NCBI RefSeq assembly: GCF_000379105.1 | Contig: NZ_KB900609.1 | Coordinates: 6,629,814-6,693,813, forward strand | Length of the DNA stretch: 64,000 nucleotides | From: Methylobacterium sp. WSM2598 | GTDB lineage: Bacteria; Pseudomonadota; Alphaproteobacteria; Rhizobiales; Beijerinckiaceae | Reading direction: 5' to 3' | Shown: piece after piece, positions 1-12,999 of the stretch | How the letters are laid out: every line of letters begins with the position of its first letter | Numbering within the stretch: position 1 is the first letter of the stretch | Made by a program: the position numbers and the translations under genes | Notes under the pieces: model-generated | What the model saw: only the letters and a program-made list of their open reading frames with translations | Database searches by the model: none | Told to the model about the DNA's origin: nothing

Positions 1-2
1 TC

Positions 3-392
3 CTGCTGCCGGCGGGCCTCGACGCGGCGCAGGCCGGCTGCACGAGGCGGATCACCAACCGCTCGGCGCTGACCCTGGTGGGAAGCCAGAACGGCGGGCC
101 GGCCTTCGTGCTGCCGCCCGGCCATTCCCGCACCGTGCGGCTCGCGGCGCCGGGGCAGTTCGACCTCCTCGCCACCTGCGGGCCGGCGGGCAGCGTCGTG
201 GCGGACCTGCACGTCCCCTACGAGGCCGTCCTCGACCGCTGCTACGTGGAGATCGGCACGAACGTCCTGGCCTCGACGTTCGGGCGCGGCTTCCTCGGAC
301 TCCAGGGCACGGGCCCCTTCGCGGTCAACGCGCCGCGCCAGGGCGACATCGTCCTGGGCCCGGGGGCGAACGAGGCCTGCCTGATCCGCTGA
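3..392 (+). CDS. Secreted protein of unknown function (5' end outside window)
   Basis: The frame is open from the first bases, so the true start lies upstream. The first visible residues (LLPAGLDAAQAGC) look like the end of a signal peptide followed by the start of a mature domain with a few cysteines. An internal GTG at 78 could be called as a start but would remove this hydrophobic end, so I treat the gene as partial. The remaining ~115 residues look beta-rich, with no motif I recognise. It is probably exported to the periplasm. Confidence 0.5.
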   Translation: MLPAGLDAAQAGCTRRITNRSALTLVGSQNGGPAFVLPPGHSRTVRLAAPGQFDLLATCGPAGSVVADLHVPYEAVLDRCYVEIGTNVLASTFGRGFLGLQGTGPFAVNAPRQGDIVLGPGANEACLIR

Positions 393-416
393 GCGGGGGC
401 GCCGCGATGGGGGCCG

Positions 417-617
417 CTACGGCGCCGCGCCGAGCGGCCCCGGCGCTGTCATGCGGCGCGAGGCCTGGGCGACGAGGCGCGCGAAGGCGGTCGCGGCGGC
501 CGAGGCCTGGACGTGGCTGCCGTAGGTCTCGTCCGAGCGCAGCAGAGTCGCGCCGCGCGGCCCGAGCAGGCGCCAGCCCCACTTCCCCGGTCCTTCCTGC
601 TCGACCCGAAACTCCAT
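417..617 (-). CDS. YegP/DUF1508-like small protein
   Basis: A 66-residue protein starting at the ATG at 617, preceded by GAGGCGGCC as ribosome-binding site. The sequence (FRVEQEGPGKWGWRLLGPRGATLLRSDETY, broken by short turns) has the WxWRL..G...L..S..Y pattern of DUF1508/YegP proteins, which are short alpha/beta folds often present as repeats. Only one repeat is present. The frame is open further upstream to 752, but that extension is low-complexity and lacks a ribosome-binding site. Family assignment is by pattern; function is unknown. Confidence 0.55.
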   Translation of the reverse strand: MEFRVEQEGPGKWGWRLLGPRGATLLRSDETYGSHVQASAAATAFARLVAQASRRMTAPGPLGAAP

Positions 618-924
618 GGCCGCCTCGCAAGGTTCCGCCTCGCACAATCGGGCCCTAGACTGACAGGGCCCGGCCCGTGAACGGGATGCGACAGCCGCGC
701 CACCGCGCGGGGGAGCCGGCCGAGTCGGGCCACTTGTCCCCGTTATCAACATGATTCTGAGGAGCCGCGGCTGCGCCGGTCTCCCCGCGCGGGCGGGTCG
801 GGCCTGCGCGCGACGTCACCCGCGACTCGCCGCCCCGACCCGGACCCCTGGGGAGCGCCGCCCCTGCCCCGCCGCCCGGCCGCCGCGCGCGGTGGCGGCG
901 TCCCGCCCGGCGGGACGCCGCCCT
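618..924. other. Intergenic region without recognisable gene
   Basis: Several overlapping open frames exist on both strands, but they are arginine/proline-rich GC artefacts with no ribosome-binding site. It contains the promoter of the 417-617 gene on the minus strand and leads into the hairpin array downstream of the 1018-1317 gene. Confidence 0.5.
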
Positions 925-1017
925 GGGCCCGCCAAGCGGGCCGCCGTGAGGGCCCGCCAAGCGGGCCGCCGTGAGGGCCCGCCAAGCGGGCCGCCGTGAG
1001 GGCCCGCCAAGCGGGCC
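925..1017. repeat. Tandem 25-bp GC hairpin array (3.7 copies)
   Basis: Units of 25 bp begin at 925, 950, 975 and 1000 (the last is partial). Each contains GGCCCGC-CAA-GCGGGCC, a 7-bp stem with a 3-nt loop, and then GCCGTGA. The array abuts the stop codon of the 1018-1317 gene and lies 3' of it, so it probably acts as a transcription terminator or mRNA-end stabiliser. It resembles the hairpin set at 9331-9456. Confidence 0.85.
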
Positions 1018-1317
1018 TCAGAAGAAGCGGATGCCGAACCCGTGATGGGGGTGCCAGGGACGATAGCCGTAGCCGTAGCCGTAGACCGGGCGGTAGGGGC
1101 GGTAGAAGCCGTAGCCGTAGGGACGGTAGAACGGGCGGCAGTGGCCCCAGGCGTTCGGAGCCCAGCCCGGGCCGCAGCCATACGCGACGGTCTGGACCTG
1201 GGCGTCGCCCGCGATCAGGCCGGCCGGCGCCACCGCGCCCGGCGCGGCGCTCGCCGCCGAAGCGAACCCGAGACCGCCGGCGACCACGGCCAGCGCCAGA
1301 ACCTTGGTGTTGATCAT
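1018..1317 (-). CDS. GCG_CRPN-type small secreted Tyr/Gly-rich protein
   Basis: A 99-residue protein with a clear signal peptide (residues 1-24, cleavage after ASAA). It then has the GCGPGWAPNAWGHCRPFY segment typical of GCG_CRPN prefix-to-repeats proteins, followed by a Tyr/Arg/Gly/His-rich tail (RPYGYGFYRPYRPVYGYG). The ATG at 1317 is preceded by a strong AGGAG. This family is common and short in alphaproteobacteria, is thought to be exported, and has no established function. The gene is monocistronic and ends directly on the hairpin array at 925-1017. Confidence 0.7.
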   Translation of the reverse strand: MINTKVLALAVVAGGLGFASAASAAPGAVAPAGLIAGDAQVQTVAYGCGPGWAPNAWGHCRPFYRPYGYGFYRPYRPVYGYGYGYRPWHPHHGFGIRFF

Positions 1318-1812
1318 GGTGACATCTCCTCTCGATTATCCATTCGCGGCATCGCGAAGCAGGAACAAGAGAAGGAATAGTCTTCGGCAGCCCAGACGAA
1401 TGTGCCGAATGTCACCGGGAAGGGGCGGGCCGGGTTTGGCGCAATCGGACACGAGGAGCCCGGCCCGCCGCCGCGCCGTCAGGAGAGGGGCTGGACGATC
1501 GGCGCGGCAGAACTCCTCTCGCACGGGGCGAGCGGCCGCGCTGTTCACATAGGACGAGCTTGCTGGAGAAATGGGGCGAAGAGGCGGGCCGGGCTCGAAG
1601 GTCCCCCCGGTCCAGCAAGACCCGGCCCGTCGTCGTCCCTTCGCCACCAAGCCGAAGCGGGCCGACGAGCGATCCTCGCCGGGCGCGACCGAGCCCGCGT
1701 TGATCCATATCAACTAGGGGTTTCGGGCGATTCCCGGTCCGCGCCCTTTACAAAAGGACGGGAATGCCCCTGTGTGATCCGGGGCGCCGCGCGCTCTTGA
1801 GGGAAGGTGGTC
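1318..1812. other. Divergent intergenic region
   Basis: About 500 bp between two divergently transcribed small genes, so it holds both promoters. I see ribosome-binding sites for each neighbour but no convincing -35/-10 pair, RNA gene or coding frame. The frames here are GC-rich shadows. Confidence 0.5.
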
Positions 1813-2079
1813 ATGAAGTTCCGCGTCGAGGTCGACTGCACTCCGCTCGAAGCGCGCCAGTTCGTCGGCCTCCCGAACGTCGAGCCCATGCAGGCGGCGG
1901 TGATGGCCGAGGTCGAGCGGCGCATGCTCGCCGACATGGAGCGCTTCTCCCCCGACACGATCATGCGCAGTTGGTTCTCGCTGTTTCCCCAGAACGCCGA
2001 CCAGATGCAGTCCCTGTTCCTGAAGATGTTCCAGCAGGGCTTCGGCGGCGGGTCCTCCCCGCCGGCCCGCAACGAGTGA
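1813..2079 (+). CDS. DUF6489-like small protein
   Basis: An 88-residue protein beginning MKFRVEVDCTPLEARQFVGLPNVEPMQ, the conserved opening of a small alphaproteobacterial family I recognise as DUF6489. A helical segment (MAEVERRMLADMERFSPDTIMRSW) follows. The ATG at 1813 fits GAGGGAAGG at 1801-1808; the GTG at 1807 is too close to it. There is no signal peptide or membrane segment, so it is cytoplasmic. The function of the family is unknown. Confidence 0.6.
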   Translation: MKFRVEVDCTPLEARQFVGLPNVEPMQAAVMAEVERRMLADMERFSPDTIMRSWFSLFPQNADQMQSLFLKMFQQGFGGGSSPPARNE

Positions 2080-2239
2080 GGGCGGGGCGTGCCGCGGCGG
2101 TCGAACCTGCCCCCGGGGGAATTTCCTGCTCCGGCCCATGACGGACTCTAATCCCGAGGAAGGCTGCGGCATCCGGCCCGCCCCGCCCTAGGGGAACGTG
2201 CGACGGCTCCGGCGGTTTTGGGCCGGAACCGGAGATCCC

Positions 2240-2992
2240 ATGCACGACAAGTCCTTTCCCGCCAGCCCGACCACGCGCATCCCGCTCGCCCTCGCCCTGT
2301 CGGGCCTCGCGGGATGCGCCGACGCGATCGGCTTCCTGCAATTCTCGCAGCTCTTCATGTCCTTCATGTCCGGCAACACCACCCGCTTCGGCGTGGCGGC
2401 GGCGCACGGGGACTGGGACGGCACGACCCGCGTCGCTTCCGTCATCGCCGTGTTCTGCTTCGGCGCCTTCGTGGGCACGGTGATCGCCGCCTGGGCCGGG
2501 CGCTGGCGCCTGCCGGTGCTGCTCGGCCTGCAGGCCGGCTTCCTGACCATCGGGCTCGTCATGCCGCCCGGGCCCTTCGCCTTCCCGGTCCACGCCTACC
2601 CGGTCGTCTTCGCGCTCGGCATGCAGAACGCCACGCTCCAGGACGAGGACGGGCGCAGCCTCGCCCTCACCTACGTCACCGGCGCGGTGGTCCGCTTCGG
2701 CACCGGGCTCGCCAACCTGCTCCTCCACAAGCCGGCCAAGTCCTTCTGGATCCAGGCGCCGCTCTGGGGCGCGCTCAGCACCGGGGCGGTGGTGGGGGGC
2801 CTGCTGCACGGCCAGTTCGACGAGCGCGCCTTCCTGTTTCCGGCGAGCCTCGCGGCCGTCCTGGCGGTCGGCGTCACGCTCCTCACGCTCGCCAGGCCCG
2901 GCAGCCCGCTCGTCGCCGGCACGGCGCCCGCCCCGGACGCGCCGGGCGACGCAAGGCCCGTCTCCCGGCTCCGCACGGCCGAACGTTTCTGA
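2240..2992 (+). CDS. YoaK/DUF1275 family membrane protein
   Basis: A 250-residue integral membrane protein. It shows the DUF1275 signatures: GCADAIGFLQF near residue 25, FMSFMSGNTTRFG near residue 40, and GMQNATLQDEDGRS...TYVTGAVVRFGTGL near residues 125-160. About six hydrophobic segments are visible. The ATG at 2240 has GGAGATCC upstream. Family members are inner-membrane proteins suspected of transport, with no established substrate. The C-terminal 25 residues are polar and low-complexity. Confidence 0.8.
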   Translation: MHDKSFPASPTTRIPLALALSGLAGCADAIGFLQFSQLFMSFMSGNTTRFGVAAAHGDWDGTTRVASVIAVFCFGAFVGTVIAAWAGRWRLPVLLGLQAGFLTIGLVMPPGPFAFPVHAYPVVFALGMQNATLQDEDGRSLALTYVTGAVVRFGTGLANLLLHKPAKSFWIQAPLWGALSTGAVVGGLLHGQFDERAFLFPASLAAVLAVGVTLLTLARPGSPLVAGTAPAPDAPGDARPVSRLRTAERF

Positions 2993-3266
2993 ACGTTGTC
3001 CGCACGCCCGGCCTCGCCGCGCGCGAAGACATCCCGGCCGCCTCGCGAGCGGCCGGGCGGCATGCGCGACGGTCTGAACTTCCGGACAGCGTTTCGGTTC
3101 CATTCCGAAATTCCGGAACGACGATGGCCGGGAGCACTCGCAACCCCTTGCACTTCCTCGCTGGTCCAATAGCGTGAGTGGTGGCACGGCCTGTGCTCGA
3201 TGCGGGCCGGACACCGCCGGACGCCCCCGAAAGGCGGCCGCGGCACCAACGAGGGAGGACAGACGA

Positions 3267-5936
<2,670 letters not shown>

Positions 5937-5961
5937 GTCCGGCCCCCGCGCGGCGCGCAGG

Positions 5962-5997
5962 CCGCGGATCCCTCGCCCGCGGGCGAGGGATCCGCGG
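5962..5997. repeat. Perfect 36-bp palindrome between aceE and aceF
   Basis: The two 18-nt halves are exact reverse complements (CCGCGGATCCCTCGCCCG and its complement), giving a very stable hairpin 26 bp after the aceE stop and 55 bp before aceF. No T-run follows, so partial termination, RNA processing or mRNA stabilisation are more likely than complete termination inside an operon. Confidence 0.85.
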
Positions 5998-6052
5998 TCC
6001 GCGCCCCGCGCGTCCCATCCAGCCCACCCAGTGACGTGACGGGAGAGACGTC

Positions 6053-7375
6053 GTGGCGACCGAGGTCAAGGTTCCGGATATCGGCGACTTCAAGGATGTG
6101 CCGATCATCGAGGTGCACGTGAAGGAGGGCGACACGATCGGGCCGGACGACCCGATCATCTCGCTCGAATCCGACAAGGCCACCATGGAGGTGCCGGCGC
6201 CCTCCGGCGGCGTGGTCGAGAAGCTGCTGATCAAGATCGGCGACAAGGTGAGCGAGGGTCACCCGATCCTGCTGCTCAAGGGCGAGGGCGATGCCAAGGG
6301 CGACGCGACGAGCGCGCCCAGGAGCGAAAGCGAGAGCAAGGGCAACGGGGCCGCCCCGGCCGACACCGCCGCCCTGATCGCCAAGCAGGAGCCGCCCGAG
6401 AGCGCGGCGCCGCCGGCCCCGGTTCCGGCCCCGGCGGCCTCCGGGGCGGGTATCCCGGACTTCTCGCAGATCCATGCCAGCCCGGCCGTGCGGCGGCTCG
6501 CCCGCGAACTCGGCGTCGACCTCAACGCGATCAAGGGCACCGGCGAGAAGGGCCGCATCACCAAGGAGGACGTGAAGGGCCACCTCACCCGCTCGGCCGC
6601 CCCGGCGCCCTCCGGCGCGGTCTTCGCGGGCGGCGGCATGGGCATTCCGGAGATCCCGGCCGTCGACTTCTCGAAGTTCGGCCCCACCGAGACCAAGCCG
6701 CTCGCCCGGATCAAGAAGATCTCGGGGCCGCACCTGCACCGGGCCTGGCTCAACGTGCCCCTCGTCACCCACCAGGACGAGGCCGACATCACCGAGACCG
6801 AGGCCTACCGCAAGGACCTCGACAAGACCGCCAAGGACAAGGGCTACCGCGTCACGCTGCTGGCCTTCCTGATCAAGGCCGCCGTCTCGGCCCTGCGCCA
6901 GCACCCGGAGTTCAACGCCTCGCTGTCGCCCGACAAGGAGGCGCTGATCCTCAAGCGCTACTACAATATCGGGGTGGCGGTGGACACGCCCGACGGGCTC
7001 GTGGTGCCGGTGGTCAAGGATGCCGACCGCAAGGGCATCGGCGAGATCAGCCAGGAGCTCGGCGCCCTGTCGAAGAAGGCCCGCGACGGCAAGCTCGGCA
7101 GCGGCGACATGCAGGGGGCGAGCTTCACGATCTCGTCGCTCGGCGGCATCGGCGGCACCGCCTTCACGCCGCTCGTCAACGCGCCCGAGGTGGCGATCCT
7201 CGGCGTCGTGCGCTCCAGGATGGCGCCGGTCTGGGACGGGTCGGAGTTCAAGCCGCGCCTGATGCTGCCGCTCTCGGTCTCCTACGACCACCGCGTCATC
7301 GACGGGGCGCTCGCGGCCCGCTTCACCCGCCACCTCGCCCACGTCCTGGAAGACGTGCGGCGGCTCGTGATCTGA
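6053..7375 (+). CDS. aceF: Pyruvate dehydrogenase E2, dihydrolipoyllysine acetyltransferase
   Basis: A 440-residue E2. The domains in order are: one lipoyl domain (residues 1-80, lipoyl Lys42 in ESDKATMEVP), an Ala/Pro linker, a peripheral-subunit-binding domain (about 140-178, HASPAVRRLARELGVDL), a second linker, and the catalytic domain ending with the DHRVIDG motif (His413, Asp417). The GTG start at 6053 follows GGGAGAGACGTC. It forms the core of the complex and transfers the acetyl group to CoA. It lies between aceE and lpd; lpd begins 12 bp after its stop. Confidence 0.95.
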   Translation: MATEVKVPDIGDFKDVPIIEVHVKEGDTIGPDDPIISLESDKATMEVPAPSGGVVEKLLIKIGDKVSEGHPILLLKGEGDAKGDATSAPRSESESKGNGAAPADTAALIAKQEPPESAAPPAPVPAPAASGAGIPDFSQIHASPAVRRLARELGVDLNAIKGTGEKGRITKEDVKGHLTRSAAPAPSGAVFAGGGMGIPEIPAVDFSKFGPTETKPLARIKKISGPHLHRAWLNVPLVTHQDEADITETEAYRKDLDKTAKDKGYRVTLLAFLIKAAVSALRQHPEFNASLSPDKEALILKRYYNIGVAVDTPDGLVVPVVKDADRKGIGEISQELGALSKKARDGKLGSGDMQGASFTISSLGGIGGTAFTPLVNAPEVAILGVVRSRMAPVWDGSEFKPRLMLPLSVSYDHRVIDGALAARFTRHLAHVLEDVRRLVI

Positions 7376-7387
7376 GGAGCCCGCGCG

Positions 7388-9262
<1,875 letters not shown>

Positions 9263-9330
9263 GGAGTCGGGCGGCCGCCGCGCCGCCGCGCGTGGCGGCC
9301 CGCGCCTCGTCGTCCGCGCAGGGACGCGAG

Positions 9331-9456
9331 GCCGCCCGCCGAGCGGGCGGCCAGCGCCTCGTCCTCCGGCGCCACGAGGCCGGGCCGCCCGCCGAGCGGG
9401 CGGCCGCGGCGGGTCGTCCGCGCAGCGACGTGGGGCCGCCCGCCGAGCGGGCGGCC
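9331..9456. repeat. Three copies of a 22-bp GC hairpin downstream of lpd
   Basis: GCCGCCCGCCGAGCGGGCGG plus CC occurs at 9331-9352, 9384-9405 and 9435-9456. Each is a stem of about 9-10 bp with a CGA-type loop. The copies lie between the convergent ends of lpd and the mucR-like gene, so they probably form a bidirectional terminator or 3' stabilising region. The core (GCCCGC-CRA-GCGGGC) is the same as in the array at 925-1017. Confidence 0.85.
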
Positions 9457-9469
9457 CGCACCACCCGCG

Positions 9470-9910
9470 TCAGCCCTTGCGCGGCGGGACGCGGTTCTTG
9501 CGCTGCTGGCCGAGCCCGATGCTCTTGGCGAGTTCGGAGCGCTGCGCGGCGTAGTTCGCCGCCACCATCGGGTAGTCCGGCGGCAGGCCCCACTTCTCCC
9601 GGTACTGTTCGGGGGTGAGCCCGCGGGTCGTCAGGTGCCGCTTCAGCGACTTGTAGGGCTTGCCGTCCTCCAGCGAGATGATCGCGTCCGGCGTCACCGT
9701 TTTTCTGATCGGGATCGGCGGCACCGGCTTGGCCGGCTCGGGCGGCGGCGGCAGGACCAGCGCCTGCAGCGTGCCGTGGATCGAGGTCAGCAGCCCGGGC
9801 AGGTCCGCCGCCGGCACTGAATTCTTCGAGATGTAGGCCGACACGATGTCGGCCGTCAGGGCGACGAGATCCTCAGGGTCCGCATCCTGGCCGTCCACGT
9901 CAGTCATCAT
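9470..9910 (-). CDS. MucR/Ros-family transcriptional regulator lacking zinc ligands
   Basis: A 146-residue regulator. Its C-terminal DNA-binding region (VTPDAIISLEDGKPYKSLKRHL, then TTRGLTPEQYREKWGLPPDYPMVA) matches MucR/Ros, whose finger is normally Cys-x2-Cys-x9-His-x(3-4)-His. Here the two cysteines are Ser and Asp and the last His is replaced, leaving only the KRH histidine. Zinc-free Ros-like proteins are known in Mesorhizobium, so the fold may still bind AT-rich DNA. There are tandem ATGs at 9910 and 9907; either could be used. It is probably self-regulated through the AT-rich upstream region. Confidence 0.8.
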   Translation of the reverse strand: MMTDVDGQDADPEDLVALTADIVSAYISKNSVPAADLPGLLTSIHGTLQALVLPPPPEPAKPVPPIPIRKTVTPDAIISLEDGKPYKSLKRHLTTRGLTPEQYREKWGLPPDYPMVAANYAAQRSELAKSIGLGQQRKNRVPPRKG

Positions 9911-10603
9911 CCAGATCCGTCCGTCAGGTTGATGGGGCCGGGCCCGTCCCCGCACGAGGCGTCGACGGTCGGCCCTCTTGGTCTCCTTGGGCGCTCTCCT
10001 GACGGTGCGAATGCACTACCCGGGAGTGCGCAGCAGATGTGTTCGCTCCGTTTGCCCCATCCCGCAAGATGGAGAACGAAACATTGCTGCCCCAGATACG
10101 TAGTTCTTGTGGACGATCCCTGCGAAAGGGCGGAGAAAAACAAACCTTAGGTTGTATGTTTCTGTTATGGTTGCAGCAAAATTTGTAAGAAATTCATCCC
10201 CGTTCTTTTGGCCCTGGAACCGGTCAAGGCACAGGTTTCGCGCAGCTGTTCCGACCCGGCGACCAGAGGAGTTCACCGGCCGCGCGCCGCCGCGCAGACG
10301 ACCCGCGGCCGCGCAATCAGGGAAGATGAGAGAAGCAAACTTGCGCGCCCCATGACGGTACTCACCCTCGTCCATCAGGTGCACGAAGAGATGCCGCCGC
10401 GGCGGGTCAGGCCCGAGTCTTGACTTCAGCTTGTCCGGATTGACCTGCGCCGGGCGGAGCGCGACGCGTCCGTCCGCTCGTCCGGGCCGGACGCGGCGAT
10501 GGATTCTGAGACCCGGCGCCGCACCGGCCGCCCTAACCCTGCGGGAGGCCGGCCCGGACGGCCCGCGGCGGGCCCGCGCGGGCCGCGCCGCGCGGCCGCG
10601 GGG
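9911..10603. other. Intergenic region with an AT-rich promoter core
   Basis: About 690 bp upstream of the MucR-like gene. Positions 10070-10220 are much richer in A and T than the surroundings, the kind of DNA MucR/Ros proteins bind. This is probably an autoregulatory or promoter region. Open frames here (for example the minus-strand one at 10016-10384) have no ribosome-binding site or recognisable product. The rest is GC-rich, with inverted repeats just 3' of the DUF2336 gene. Confidence 0.45.
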
Positions 10604-11824
10604 TCAGGCCGCGATGCGCAGGCGGTCCTGACGGTAGCTCTCGATGAGGGCGGCCGGGATCGAGTCCAGCACCGCCGCCACGGCGGCCTCGGTGGCGAGG
10701 CTCTGGGCGAGAACCCGGGCCTCCTCGCGCGCCGCCTCGGCCTCGAAGCGGTTGAGCAGCGCCACCAGGGCGTGGCTCTCCGCGAAGGGCAGGCGCTCGC
10801 AGGCGGTCACCGCGCGCTCGATCATGCGGCGGGACAGGGCCGGCCCGCTCTCCTCGGTGAAGCCCTGCGCCTCCTCGCGCCACGCCGACATCGCCGCCGC
10901 GAAGGCAGGTTCGAGGGAGGCGGGCAGGCCGGCCCGGCGGTAGAGGGCGGAGAAGCCCTGGCCGCTCCCGTCGAGGAGCAGGCCGGCGACCCGCGCCGGC
11001 GGCAGGCCCGAGAGATCCGCCAGGGCGGCCTCCGTGAAGGCCATGCGCCGGGACAGCATCGCCCGCAGGACCAGGCCGGCGGTGAGTTGGCCGTTCCGGC
11101 GCAGGTAGGTCACGAGACGGCGCAGGTCCTCCCGGGCGGCCCCCTCGGCGAGGCCCAGCGTGGTCCGGTCGCGCGCCTCGCGCGCCACGCGCTCGCCGCG
11201 ATCCGGGCTGAGCCAGCCGCAGCCGACCACGAAGTCCGAGAGCGACTGGGCGAGCCGGGCGGTCACGGCCTGGCGGACCTCCAGCGGCAGGTCCGGCCGG
11301 GCGAGCAGCGCCTCGCGCAGGCCCCCGTCCTCCCCGTGGCGCTCGACCATGCGCAGCAGGCTGCCGGGGGTGATGGCGGCGCCCGGATTGGCCGCGAGGC
11401 CGCGCAGGGCCGGCACCCCGGCGATCTCGGCCAAGGCCCCGCAGACCATCGGCGACAGGTTCGGACGCGCCGCGACGGCGCAGCGGGCCTCCTCCTCGCC
11501 GATCGCCGCGCAATCGACGAGGTCGGCATCCGACAGGACCGGCGAGCGGGCCAGGACCAGGGCGGCGATCTCGGGCACGTCCTGCGCCAGGGCCACCACC
11601 ACCGGCCGGGGCGCCTCGGCGGCGTTGGCGAAGGCCTCCGCCAGCGCCCGGCGCACCAGGGGCGAGGAATCGTCGAGGAGCGCCGTGACCGCGGTCTTGG
11701 CCTCCCAGCGCGCCTCCGGGTCGAGGTCCGCGTAGAGGTAGGCCCGCGCCAGGGACGAGGCGGCCTCGGCCCGCCGGCCGGCGGATTCGTGCTGCGTCCA
11801 GAGCAGGAACTGGCGGATCATCAT
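10604..11824 (-). CDS. DUF2336 domain protein
   Basis: A 406-residue protein beginning MMIRQFLLWTQHESAGRRAEAASSLARAYLYADL, the characteristic start of alphaproteobacterial DUF2336 proteins. A HEAT-like helical region follows (ALLDDSSPLVRRALAEAFANA). It has no signal or membrane segments. Tandem ATGs lie at 11824 and 11821. The open frame extends much further upstream but overlaps the transglycosylase gene, so the start near the conserved motif is preferred. It follows the transglycosylase gene by 28 bp on the same strand and is probably co-transcribed. Function unknown; the HEAT-like fold suggests protein interaction. Confidence 0.75.
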   Translation of the reverse strand: MMIRQFLLWTQHESAGRRAEAASSLARAYLYADLDPEARWEAKTAVTALLDDSSPLVRRALAEAFANAAEAPRPVVVALAQDVPEIAALVLARSPVLSDADLVDCAAIGEEEARCAVAARPNLSPMVCGALAEIAGVPALRGLAANPGAAITPGSLLRMVERHGEDGGLREALLARPDLPLEVRQAVTARLAQSLSDFVVGCGWLSPDRGERVAREARDRTTLGLAEGAAREDLRRLVTYLRRNGQLTAGLVLRAMLSRRMAFTEAALADLSGLPPARVAGLLLDGSGQGFSALYRRAGLPASLEPAFAAAMSAWREEAQGFTEESGPALSRRMIERAVTACERLPFAESHALVALLNRFEAEAAREEARVLAQSLATEAAVAAVLDSIPAALIESYRQDRLRIAA

Positions 11825-11852
11825 CGGGGGCAATCCGGGAGGCGTGGCGGCG

Positions 11853-12884
11853 TCAGGGACGGTCGGTGGTGCGGTAGAGCGTGACAAGGGGCCGGGCGGC
11901 CGCGGGCGGCCGGGCGGCGAATTCGGGCGGCCGGGCCGGCGGGAGCGGCGCGGCGGACAGGGTGGGCGGGGCGGGGTCGGGGCGGGGCGCCGCGCCGGCG
12001 GGCGCCGCGGGCGCGGGATCGTCGTCGGAGCGCGGAAAGTAGCTCGGGGCGGCGGGCTCCCCGCCCGCCCGCCCCTGCCAGAGCCGCGCCACCCCGTCCG
12101 AGACCGGGCCGCGCCTCGCCTCGGTCTGGAACAGGGAGCGCAGGCCCGTCTCGCGCGCCGGCGCGTAGGCGGCGGCCTCGCTCCCGGCAGCCTCGCCCGC
12201 GGCGGCCGCACCCGCGGCGGCCACGGGGGGCGCGGGGGCGGCCTGGCTCGCGGAGAGCAGCGCGTAGAGCTCCGCCGCGCCGCGGGCCCGGCCGGAGCGG
12301 TCGTAGAACAGGGCACGGTTGGCGGCGGCCGCCTCGGGCAGGTCGGCAGCGGCGGCCCGCGCGGGCGTGAACTGGGCCGACCGGATCAGCGTCGCGGCGC
12401 CCCGCGGCCCGAGCAGGTGGGCGGCGTAGAGGTCGCCGCGCGTCGGCTCGCGGCCGAGTTCGGCGAGGAGCGCGTCGTGGTTGCGCCGGGTCAGCGCGCC
12501 CGCCATGGCGGAGGCCACGTCCGGGTCGCGCCGCAGGTCGAGGATGGTCTGCCGCGCGGCCGGGTCGCTCACCGTGTAGCCGCCCTGGGGGCGCGGCGTG
12601 ATCGCCTCCGCGTAGGAGGACAGGCCGAGCGACGGGCCGTCCTGCTTGAGCACCGCGAGCCAGGTCTGCTCGATGAACTGGAACAGCCCGCTCGCCGAGG
12701 AGGTCGCGGCCTTGGCGCTCGGGTCGAGGCTCGATTCCCGCTGCGCCGTGGCGAGGAGGTAGTCGAAGCCGGTGCCGGTCTTCTCCGCGCCCTGGCGGAT
12801 CGCCTCGACCACCGGGCCGGCGCCCGCCGCGCGCGCCGGCGGGGCCTCGCGGGATGGTGGGGGGGATGTGGTGAACAGGAACAT
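11853..12884 (-). CDS. Lytic transglycosylase (SLT-domain) protein
   Basis: About 343 residues. An SLT goose-lysozyme-like domain occupies the first ~170 residues: DYLLATAQRESSLDPSAKA carries the catalytic Glu, followed by SGLFQFIEQTW. A long Ala/Pro-rich region to the C-terminus follows. The enzyme would cleave glycan strands of peptidoglycan. The ATG at 12884 is taken; a TTG at 12929 in the same frame is possible, and neither has a strong ribosome-binding site. No clear signal peptide is visible. It lies just upstream of the DUF2336 gene. Confidence 0.75.
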   Translation of the reverse strand: MFLFTTSPPPSREAPPARAAGAGPVVEAIRQGAEKTGTGFDYLLATAQRESSLDPSAKAATSSASGLFQFIEQTWLAVLKQDGPSLGLSSYAEAITPRPQGGYTVSDPAARQTILDLRRDPDVASAMAGALTRRNHDALLAELGREPTRGDLYAAHLLGPRGAATLIRSAQFTPARAAAADLPEAAAANRALFYDRSGRARGAAELYALLSASQAAPAPPVAAAGAAAAGEAAGSEAAAYAPARETGLRSLFQTEARRGPVSDGVARLWQGRAGGEPAAPSYFPRSDDDPAPAAPAGAAPRPDPAPPTLSAAPLPPARPPEFAARPPAAARPLVTLYRTTDRP

Positions 12885-12999
12885 GGCGCCCCGGCGGGGC
12901 GGCACCGCCCGGGCGGGTGCCGTCTCCAAGGGTCACCATGCTCGGATCATGGTAAATGAAGGTTGAAGCGTCCCGAAACCGGACGGGCCGGGCCGCCGC

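Noticed and set aside
925..1017. CRISPR-like tandem repeats
   Set aside because: Units are directly adjacent with no unique spacers and no cas genes nearby; they are tandem hairpins.
10016..10384. A 122-codon frame upstream of the MucR-like gene
   Set aside because: No ribosome-binding site, no recognisable composition or motif, and it lies across the AT-rich promoter region.
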